A DNA stretch of 7,010 nt from Bacteroidota bacterium (GTDB lineage Bacteria; Bacteroidota; Ignavibacteria; SZUA-365). Positions 1-5,388 of the stretch are shown one piece after another (within the stretch, counting starts at the first letter, position 1; each line of letters begins with the position of its first letter). The stretch lies in contig JAGTUW010000170.1 in NCBI GenBank assembly GCA_018224345.1, forward strand, positions 1-7,010, given 5' to 3'. A program made the translations under genes and the position numbers. Under the pieces are notes generated by a model. It searched no databases, was not told where the DNA came from, and saw nothing but the letters and a program-made list of their open reading frames with translations.

Positions 1-89
1 ACACTCACCATGAGATCGCAACCGCTGCCACTCGCAAAATTGTAAAAAGAACCACCGGTTGCAGAAAAGAACTGCGAGCTGGAAGCGCT

Positions 90-137
90 CTCCGGCAGGA
101 TTTGCGACCGCAGAGCGGGCGCAAATCCTGCCAGGAG
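90..137. repeat. Nested inverted repeat / strong hairpin downstream of fusA2
   Basis: A perfect 13-bp inverted repeat, GGCAGGATTTGCG (94-106) and CGCAAATCCTGCC (120-132), encloses a second small stem, CCGC-AGA-GCGG (108-118), separated from the outer one by a single A/G mismatch (107/119). The outer stem extends by four more pairs, CTCC (90-93) with GGAG (134-137), past one bulged A (133). It lies about 33 nt beyond the fusA2 stop codon, where a terminator would be expected. Neither strand has a U-run directly after the stem, so it is not a canonical intrinsic terminator. It may end fusA2 transcription, act in both directions, protect an mRNA 3' end, or be one copy of a dispersed palindromic repeat. 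The pairing is certain; the role is inferred. Confidence 0.7.
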
Positions 138-170
138 GATCAAAACAAAAACTATATTGCGTACTGGCAC

Positions 171-2261
171 TTAATCTTCCTCTAGTTTCGCGGCCTTGTA
201 TTCCTCCACAATGCGCTGCTGCACATCACCCGGCACGTCCTCATAATTTGAAAACGACCTGCGGAACAATCCGCGCCCCTGCGTAATCGAACGCAGGCGT
301 GTCGCATAATTGTAGAGTTCGGAAAGAGGGACTTTTGCTTTGATGACCTGGAAGGGCCCATTGGCGTCCATCCCCTGGATCTTTCCGCGATGCGTAGAAA
401 TATCTCCCATCACGTCGCCCATAAATTCGTCAGGGACCGTGACCTCAATTTCATAAATTGGTTCGAGCAAAATAGGACTCGCGTCATTGACTGCTCTTTT
501 GAAAGCCATCTGGGCTGCGGTCTTGAAAGCCATTTCATTGGAATCGACCGTGTGCTGACTACCGTCGTAGAGAGTGACTCTCATATCGATCATACGACAT
601 CCTGCCACTACCCCACGCGCCATTTGCTCCTGGATGCCTTTGTCCACGGCAGGAATAAAACGGCCGCTGATAACACCACCCACAATATTATTGACAAACT
701 CATAACCCTCACCACGAGGTTTCGGCTCAAGTTTAATATATACTTCTGCATACTGTCCGGCCCCACCGGTCTGCTTCTTGTGCTTGTAAGACACATCAGA
801 ACTTTTTCGTATCGTTTCGCGGTACGGTATGCGGGGTGGCGTCAGTTCGACTTCGACGCCGAAACGTTCCTTGAGACGTTTGGTCATGACGTTGATGTGG
901 ATTTCCCCCTGCCCGTCTACAATGGTCTCCCCTGTTTCCTGATCCACCCTGACGCGGAACGAAGGGTCCTCCTCATGCAGCGTGTGCAGCCCGGTTCCAA
1001 TCTTGTCCTCATCTCCCTTGGCCTTGGATTTTACGGCGCAGGACATCACCGGCTCAGGGAAAGCGATCAGTGGAATCATTGTATCGTAACCCTTCGCCGT
1101 CAGCGTGTTGTTCGTATGCGTATCCTTGAGTTTGACAGCCGCAGCGATATCTCCGACTGTCACCTTCGGCATATCATATCTTTCCTTGCCGCGGAGAGAA
1201 TAAAGCTGATTAAGGCGTTCGCCTTTGCCGTTATTCTGATTTACCACATCGGAACCAGCAGTAATGGTCCCGTTATAGACCCTGAACAGGGACAACTCCC
1301 CTACATGCGGTTCGGAAATTGTCTTGAACACAAAGGCGCAGGCATCGCCTGATGGCGACGGCGTGATGATCGTTTCTTCATCCGTCCCTGTCTTCAACGC
1401 AGGGAAGGTCCTGTCTGTTATCGGATCGGGACAATAATTAATGAGAAACTCCATCACACGGCCTACACCGATATTCATCTGTGCGGCCATGCAGAATACC
1501 GGGAAGACCTTACGATTGCGAATCGCACTCTTCAGTCCCTGGGCCATTTCGGCTTCCGACAACGTTCCCTTCTCGAAAAAAGCGTCAAGAAGCTGCTCCG
1601 ACGACTCGGCAACTTTCTCCAGCAAAGCCTGATGCTCCGCTTCTATCCGGCTCTTGTATTCCTCTGGAACTTCGGTCTCTTCATATTTACCGGAGCCATC
1701 TGTAGCGAAGGTCATCATTTTCTTGCGGATGACATCGATACACGTACTGAAATTCGGACCTTTGTTGACAGGGAACTGTGCGATGACGACATCCGGACTC
1801 AGACGTGCACGTGCCTCCTCGACCACCTGATCAAATTCGGCGTGTTCGTTGTCCATTTTGTTGATGGCAATGACCACAGGCGTTTCCGTCTTGTCGGCAT
1901 AATTCCATACAAGCTCGCTCCCGACCTCCACACCTTCGGCTGACTTGAGGACCAACAGAGCAGTATCCACGACACCCAGACTTGAAATGACGTCACCGAG
2001 GAAATCGGAATACCCCGGCGTATCGATGATATTGATTTTGTGATCCCGAAAAATCGTACTCAACAAGGTGCTGTTTATTGAAATCTGCCTCTCGATCTCA
2101 TCGAAATGATAATCGGATGTGGTACTCCCATCTTCGATGCGTCCGATACGGGTGGTCGCACCAGAGGAAAGCAGCATGGCCTCGGCCAGGATCGTCTTTC
2201 CGGAGCTTCCGTGGCCGATGACGGCCACATTTCTGATTTGTTCCGGGGTAAATTCTCTCAA
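171..2261 (-). CDS. fusA2: EF-G-like translational GTPase (EF-G2 / FusA2 type)
   Basis: A 696-residue ribosome-dependent GTPase of the elongation factor G family, complete in length (EF-G is about 700). The G domain shows the P-loop GHGSSGKT (16-23), a switch I remnant ERQISI (57-62) where classical EF-G has ERGITI, DTPGYSDF (80-87) and NKMD (134-137). The G5 region, CMAAQMNIGV (257-266), is divergent. Domain II follows (about 305-390), then III (400-475), IV with YRETI (480-484), KHKKQTGGAGQYAEV (493-507) and HTVDSNEMAF (570-579), and V (602-690). Classical EF-G has His after DTPG; this has Tyr84, which as I recall is usual in the EF-G2-like paralogue branch, so it is more likely an accessory paralogue than the housekeeping translocase. 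In Bacteroides an EF-G2 paralogue has been described that works without GTP hydrolysis under starvation; whether this one does is unknown. The start is TTG at 2261-2259: an in-frame TAG lies six codons upstream and a full-strength AAGGAGGA sits 4-5 nt before it. It is a single gene, divergent from cinA. Confidence 0.93.
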   Translation of the reverse strand: MREFTPEQIRNVAVIGHGSSGKTILAEAMLLSSGATTRIGRIEDGSTTSDYHFDEIERQISINSTLLSTIFRDHKINIIDTPGYSDFLGDVISSLGVVDTALLVLKSAEGVEVGSELVWNYADKTETPVVIAINKMDNEHAEFDQVVEEARARLSPDVVIAQFPVNKGPNFSTCIDVIRKKMMTFATDGSGKYEETEVPEEYKSRIEAEHQALLEKVAESSEQLLDAFFEKGTLSEAEMAQGLKSAIRNRKVFPVFCMAAQMNIGVGRVMEFLINYCPDPITDRTFPALKTGTDEETIITPSPSGDACAFVFKTISEPHVGELSLFRVYNGTITAGSDVVNQNNGKGERLNQLYSLRGKERYDMPKVTVGDIAAAVKLKDTHTNNTLTAKGYDTMIPLIAFPEPVMSCAVKSKAKGDEDKIGTGLHTLHEEDPSFRVRVDQETGETIVDGQGEIHINVMTKRLKERFGVEVELTPPRIPYRETIRKSSDVSYKHKKQTGGAGQYAEVYIKLEPKPRGEGYEFVNNIVGGVISGRFIPAVDKGIQEQMARGVVAGCRMIDMRVTLYDGSQHTVDSNEMAFKTAAQMAFKRAVNDASPILLEPIYEIEVTVPDEFMGDVMGDISTHRGKIQGMDANGPFQVIKAKVPLSELYNYATRLRSITQGRGLFRRSFSNYEDVPGDVQQRIVEEYKAAKLEED

Positions 2262-2265
2262 AAGA

Positions 2266-2273
2266 TCCTCCTT
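2266..2273 (-). promoter_or_regulatory. Ribosome binding site of fusA2 (perfect Shine-Dalgarno before a TTG start)
   Basis: On the minus strand AAGGAGGA is fully complementary to the canonical 16S anti-Shine-Dalgarno. It is followed by TCTT and then the TTG start codon, so the GGAGG core is 5 nt from the start. This site fixes the start choice, because the frame has no ATG or GTG alternative before an upstream stop. It is by far the strongest ribosome binding site in the window. Confidence 0.85.
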
Positions 2274-2318
2274 GCACTAAAGCGAAAAAAGAACAACAAC
2301 ATAGTCTTCGACAGTCCA

Positions 2319-2350
2319 TAAATTTAGCCGCGCACAAGCTAACTTCCAAA
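2319..2350 (-). promoter_or_regulatory. Promoter candidate for fusA2, Bacteroidota-like
   Basis: Read on the minus strand, TTTG (2350-2347) is followed by exactly 20 nt and then TAAATTTA (2326-2319). This matches the Bacteroidota primary sigma pattern TTTG-N19-21-TAnnTTTG except for the last base. The same bases also make a mediocre sigma-70 pair, TTGGAA-N17-TAAATT (4/6 and 4/6). The start of transcription would fall near 2313, giving an untranslated leader of about 50 nt before the TTG codon. It is identified by pattern only. Confidence 0.5.
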
Positions 2351-2361
2351 TAGTATCGGGT

Positions 2362-2377
2362 GCAGTTCGCCAACTGC
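2362..2377. promoter_or_regulatory. 16-bp palindrome, possible operator
   Basis: GCAGTT-CGCC-AACTGC is a perfect 6-bp inverted repeat with a 4-bp spacer. It sits 11 bp upstream of the TTTG element of the fusA2 promoter candidate, roughly position -50 to -65 relative to that predicted start, which suits an activator or repressor site. A further AACTGC copy occurs at 2419-2424. As RNA it could form a short hairpin, but it lies outside both predicted transcripts. The binding protein is unknown. Confidence 0.4.
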
Positions 2378-2572
2378 GGGGAGGGCGTGTCACCACAGGC
2401 TCTCAGAACTGAAAACACAACTGCCTTCGACAACCACCACTGTGCGTACAAACACGGAAAAGCAGAGATGGAGAGAATGCCTGTTCAGGTGATGCAATGG
2501 TCGGGAGTGCTGTCATCATAAGAGCGGAAACGTTGTTGAACCACGATGCGAAAAAGCGGGTGAAACACCATC

Positions 2573-2604
2573 TTTGATTATTCGTTGCCACATGCCTATA
2601 TTTA
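2573..2604 (+). promoter_or_regulatory. Promoter candidate for the cinA-pyrRBC operon
   Basis: TTTG (2573-2576), 20 nt, then TATATTTA (2597-2604) fits the Bacteroidota pattern TTTG-N19-21-TAnnTTTG with one mismatch at the last base. The overlapping sigma-70 reading is also good: TTGATT (2574-2579), a 17-nt spacer, TATATT (2597-2602), matching 4/6 and 5/6. Transcription would start near 2610, leaving a leader of only about 14 nt before the cinA ATG. That leaves no room for a transcription attenuator. Confidence 0.6.
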
Positions 2605-2623
2605 ACAGAATCTGGTAGGCCGC

Positions 2624-3892
2624 ATGAACGCAGAAATCCTCTCAATCGGCGACGAACTTCTTATCGGGCAAGTCACCAACACCAACGCTACATACCTCGG
2701 AGAGCAGCTCAGTCTGTTGGGGATCACCGTTCGCAGAATTACGACGATTGGAGATCACATCGATACTCTGCAGAAGGAATTTCGACGGGCGTGGAAGGAA
2801 AACGATATTGTGATAAGTACAGGAGGTCTGGGACCGACGCACGACGACGTTACGCGTGCGGCGTTCAGCAATGTGTTCGATATGCCCCTTGTCGAACATG
2901 CGCTCGTGCTCGACGATATCACCCGCTTTCTTTCCGAACGAAGACGTCCCGTCACCGCTGCGAATCGCGATCAGGCAATGGTACCGGCGGGTGCGGAAAT
3001 TATTCGTAATAACAACGGGACTGCACCGGGCTACTGCATTCACCGGGATATGAAACATTTTTTCGTCGTACCGGGAGTGCCACATGAGATGACAGGGATG
3101 GTTGAATCGTTCATACTCCCCCGTCTGCTCGAGAACTTCCGGAATGCACGTGCATCGACCACTGTACTGACCACCGGCATCCCCGAGTCGACGCTCGCCG
3201 AACTGCTCGGTGACATACAATCACGCTGCGATGGCTGTTCCATGGCCTATCTTCCTTCGACGCTTGGCGTGCGTGTCCGTCTCACCGCCATCGACCCGGA
3301 ACAGGAACGTGCGGCGGAGCGGATCGCGTTGATGCAGGCCCATATCAATGAACGTGCCGGAGAATTTGTATTTGGAACCGACGACGACCGACTGGAAGCA
3401 GTCGTACTGAAACTGCTCATTGATACCGGAAAATCCATCGCTGTCGCGGAATCCTGTACCGGCGGTCTGATCACCGACCGTATCACCAACGTTCCCGGGA
3501 GTTCTCGCTGCTTTGATCGCGGTGTCATCGCGTACAGCAACAGAAGCAAAATTGAGACGCTCGGTGTTGACCCACGGATAATCGAAACACATGGAGCCGT
3601 CAGCCGCCAGACAGCCGAAGCCATGGCGGCAGGCGTACGCCAGCTTGCCGGATCGTCAATCGGGATTTCCACGACAGGTATCGCGGGTCCTGACGGCGGC
3701 ACCGCCTCCAAACCCGTCGGTCTCGTCTGGATAGGTATTGCCGGGGAAACAGGCACGCATGCCTGCGAATACTACTTTGGCACTGATCGCATCCGATGCA
3801 AGCAACGTTCCGCGCAGGCAGCTCTCGATACGGTCCGCCGCACACTCCTGCACCTTCCCCTACAACCAACGACTATCAGGTCTCAACCATGA
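2624..3892 (+). CDS. cinA: CinA: nicotinamide-nucleotide amidase / ADP-ribose pyrophosphatase family
   Basis: A 422-residue two-domain CinA protein of normal family length. The N-terminal molybdopterin-binding-like domain (about 1-170; COG1058, associated with ADP-ribose pyrophosphatase activity) shows GDELL (9-13), STGGLGPTHDD (65-75) and PGVPHEM (150-156). The C-terminal PncC domain (about 255-410; NMN deamidase, NMN to NaMN plus ammonia) shows AESCTGG (275-281) with the expected nucleophile Ser277, GVIAYSNRSKIETLGV (300-315) and TTGIAGPDGG (350-359). Both activities point to cytoplasmic NAD recycling; the competence link of the name holds only in some bacteria and no competence gene is nearby. 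The ATG is fixed by an in-frame TAA at 2603-2605; the Shine-Dalgarno is weak (AGG, 4 nt upstream). The stop overlaps the pyrR start as ATGA, implying translational coupling. The last ~12 residues (after LLHLPLQP) are an unconserved tail. Confidence 0.95.
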   Translation: MNAEILSIGDELLIGQVTNTNATYLGEQLSLLGITVRRITTIGDHIDTLQKEFRRAWKENDIVISTGGLGPTHDDVTRAAFSNVFDMPLVEHALVLDDITRFLSERRRPVTAANRDQAMVPAGAEIIRNNNGTAPGYCIHRDMKHFFVVPGVPHEMTGMVESFILPRLLENFRNARASTTVLTTGIPESTLAELLGDIQSRCDGCSMAYLPSTLGVRVRLTAIDPEQERAAERIALMQAHINERAGEFVFGTDDDRLEAVVLKLLIDTGKSIAVAESCTGGLITDRITNVPGSSRCFDRGVIAYSNRSKIETLGVDPRIIETHGAVSRQTAEAMAAGVRQLAGSSIGISTTGIAGPDGGTASKPVGLVWIGIAGETGTHACEYYFGTDRIRCKQRSAQAALDTVRRTLLHLPLQPTTIRSQP

Positions 3893-4431
3893 AATTCCTG
3901 CAAACGATCCTTGACGCAGGCGGCTTTGATCGCATGATATCACGCCTCGCGCATGAAATCCTCGAACGCAATCAGGGTGTTGACGAACTCGTTGTCATCG
4001 GATTGCGGACACGCGGAGAATTCGTCGCGCTACGTCTTGCGGCAAAGCTCGGGGACATCGAGCAACAGCAGGTACACACCGGCGTGCTCGATGTGACCCT
4101 GTACCGTGACGACGTGCGCAACCATCTCCGTCAACCCGAAGTCCGTGCCACCGACATCACCTTCGACCTCAACGACAAGCATGTCATTCTCGTCGATGAC
4201 GTTCTGTTTACCGGCCGCACAGTTCGAGCGGCTCTCAACGCGTTGATGGATCTCGGTCGGGCACGTTCGATTCAACTCGTCGTGCTCGTCGACCGTGGTC
4301 ACCGTGAATTACCTATTCGCGCTGATTTTATAGGCAAAAACGTCCCGACTTCACGAGGACAGGAAGTGCGCGTCCGCCTCCGCGAAGTCGATGACACAGA
4401 TGCCATCGACCTGGTCTCCATTGAAGAGTAA
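3889..4431 (+). CDS. pyrR: PyrR: pyrimidine operon regulator / uracil phosphoribosyltransferase
   Basis: A 180-residue phosphoribosyltransferase-fold protein of the PyrR family (usual length about 175-190). Visible motifs are GLRTRGEFVA (48-57, canonical GIKTRG), the flexible-loop segment DVTLYRDD (78-85), the PRPP-binding signature VILVDDVLFTGRTVRAAL (109-126) and the C-terminal VDRGHRELPIRADFIGKNVPTS region (144-165). In known systems PyrR binds pyr mRNA when UMP is high and represses by attenuation or by blocking translation; it also converts uracil and PRPP to UMP with variable efficiency. Here no RNA target is evident, so regulation versus salvage is open. The start at 3889 overlaps the cinA stop (ATGA) and begins where PyrR homologues begin. 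The frame is open back to 3796, but that extension lies inside conserved cinA coding sequence. The ribosome binding site is poor (AGG, 8 nt upstream), consistent with coupling to cinA. Confidence 0.95.
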   Translation: MKFLQTILDAGGFDRMISRLAHEILERNQGVDELVVIGLRTRGEFVALRLAAKLGDIEQQQVHTGVLDVTLYRDDVRNHLRQPEVRATDITFDLNDKHVILVDDVLFTGRTVRAALNALMDLGRARSIQLVVLVDRGHRELPIRADFIGKNVPTSRGQEVRVRLREVDDTDAIDLVSIEE

Positions 4432-4457
4432 TCATCCTTTCAAGAAAACGAAACGGT

Positions 4458-5384
4458 ATGTCATCACTAACAAACTCGCATCTCCTCGGTCTGCACAACG
4501 TTCCGAAGCAGGATATCGAATTGATTCTCGATTCGACAGACACCTTTCTCGAAATTCTGGACAGACCGATCAAGAAAGTCCCGACATTGCAGGGCCAAAC
4601 CGTTGTGAACCTGTTTTTCGAAAACAGTACACGCACACGGATATCTTTCGAACTCGCCGAGCGTCGTCTCTCCTCCGACGTGGTGAATTTTTCCGCGAGC
4701 ACAAGCAGCGTCAAGAAAGGAGAGACCTTGCTGGATACTGCGCGGAACATCGAGGCGATGAAAGTCGACATTGTCGTCATGCGCCACTCTGCCGCAGGTT
4801 CCGTACAGTTTCTCAGTGAACGGTGCACAAGCCGCTTCATCAATGCCGGTGACGGGGCACATGAACACCCCACACAGGCTCTGCTCGATATGATAAGCAT
4901 ACGGCAGAAGACCAAAACATTCGATGGACTCAACGTCTGTATTATCGGCGACATCGCGCATTCCCGGGTGGCACGCTCGAATATCTACGGGCTGCTCACC
5001 ATGGGTGCCAATGTCGCGGTGTGCGGACCGGCAAGCATGATTCCGTATGATCTTGAACGTCTCGGTGTACGTATCTTCACCGATATTGATGAAGCATTGC
5101 ATTTCAGCGATGTGATAAACGTCCTGCGTATTCAGCTTGAACGTGACGCCGGCGCGAATTTCCCTTCCCTGCGCGAGTATCATAACAGCTACGGAATTAC
5201 TCGCCGCCGGCTTGACACTCTCGGAAAGGAATTGCTGATCCTGCATCCCGGACCTATCAACCGCGGTGTCGAGATCGAATCGGAAGTGGCTGACGGACCC
5301 TCTTCTGTCATACTGCCACAGGTCACCAACGGTGTGGCCATTCGCATGGCAGTGCTGTACCTCATTGGAACCAGAGCGGAGTAA
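4458..5384 (+). CDS. pyrB: Aspartate carbamoyltransferase catalytic subunit
   Basis: A 308-residue ATCase catalytic chain of typical length. It makes N-carbamoyl-L-aspartate from carbamoyl phosphate and aspartate, the committed step of UMP synthesis. The carbamoyl-phosphate domain shows FENSTRTR (54-61), SSVKKGET (83-90) with the conserved Ser/Lys pair, MRH (108-110) and HPTQALLD (137-144). The aspartate domain shows IIGDIAHSRVARSN (162-175), RIQLER (224-229) and HPGPINRG (263-270), ending QVTNGVAIRMAVLYL. All active-site motifs are intact. No regulatory chain gene pyrI is adjacent, so a PyrI-independent trimer, or a complex with the neighbouring PyrC, is likely. The gene follows pyrR by 26 nt and precedes pyrC by 4 nt. 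No Shine-Dalgarno is visible before the ATG; upstream bases are A-rich (AAGAAAACGAAACGG). Confidence 0.97.
   Translation: MSSLTNSHLLGLHNVPKQDIELILDSTDTFLEILDRPIKKVPTLQGQTVVNLFFENSTRTRISFELAERRLSSDVVNFSASTSSVKKGETLLDTARNIEAMKVDIVVMRHSAAGSVQFLSERCTSRFINAGDGAHEHPTQALLDMISIRQKTKTFDGLNVCIIGDIAHSRVARSNIYGLLTMGANVAVCGPASMIPYDLERLGVRIFTDIDEALHFSDVINVLRIQLERDAGANFPSLREYHNSYGITRRRLDTLGKELLILHPGPINRGVEIESEVADGPSSVILPQVTNGVAIRMAVLYLIGTRAE
5378..5381 (+). promoter_or_regulatory. Ribosome binding site of pyrC
   Basis: GGAG lies 7 nt before the ATG at 5389, inside the last codons of pyrB. It supports 5389 as the pyrC start over the much longer open frame from 5266, and places pyrC initiation immediately after pyrB termination. 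Confidence 0.65.
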
Positions 5385-5388
5385 CCCC

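Larger units (their letters stand above)
2262..2623. other. Divergent intergenic region between fusA2 and cinA
   Basis: This 362-base stretch carries control signals for both directions and no supportable gene. From left to right it holds the fusA2 ribosome binding site, a U-rich untranslated leader on the minus strand (run of T around 2285-2297 read on that strand), the minus-strand promoter candidate (2319-2350), a 16-bp palindrome (2362-2377), about 190 bases (2380-2570) in which I see nothing definite, and the cinA promoter candidate (2573-2604). A tiny GGTG-AAA-CACC repeat (2559-2569) abuts the cinA promoter but is too short to interpret. No PyrR-type antiterminator or terminator pair was recognised. 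Confidence 0.7.

Noticed and set aside
18..62. 7-bp inverted repeat GCAACCG / CGGTTGC with a 31-nt loop
   Set aside because: Short arms and a long loop make this expected by chance.
1..185. Possible 3' end of a plus-strand gene at the left edge (frames closing at 45 or 185)
   Set aside because: Too little sequence to judge; the longer frame runs through the strong hairpin and overlaps fusA2, and neither peptide is recognisable.
390..1352. 320-codon open frame on the plus strand opposite fusA2
   Set aside because: It is antisense to conserved EF-G domains and rich in His, Arg, Phe and Cys, as expected of a shadow frame.
2468..2521. 17-codon plus-strand open frame (begins MERMPVQ), possible leader peptide
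   Set aside because: It lies upstream of the predicted cinA transcription start, has no good Shine-Dalgarno and no run of regulatory codons; length is within chance.
2403..2645. 80-codon minus-strand open frame in the divergent region
   Set aside because: It would begin inside cinA, run through the cinA promoter candidate, has no ribosome binding site and no recognisable features.
3796..3888. N-terminal extension of pyrR
   Set aside because: These 31 codons overlap the cinA 3' end in another frame, and PyrR homologues begin at the ATG at 3889.
4421..4443. TTGAA / TTCAA repeat around the pyrR stop as a possible pyrB control hairpin
   Set aside because: Only five A/T-rich pairs with a 13-nt loop; not stable enough to support.
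5369..5383. CCAGAGCGG at the pyrB-pyrC junction, reminiscent of the PyrR loop CCNGNGAGG and overlapping the pyrC Shine-Dalgarno
   Set aside because: Several of the specified consensus positions are wrong (including the A before GG and the flanking U and YU), and no lower stem can be formed, so the resemblance is probably chance.
5266..5388. N-terminal extension of pyrC
   Set aside because: These 41 codons lie inside conserved pyrB sequence including its C terminus; the ATG at 5389 has a Shine-Dalgarno and matches the family N terminus.
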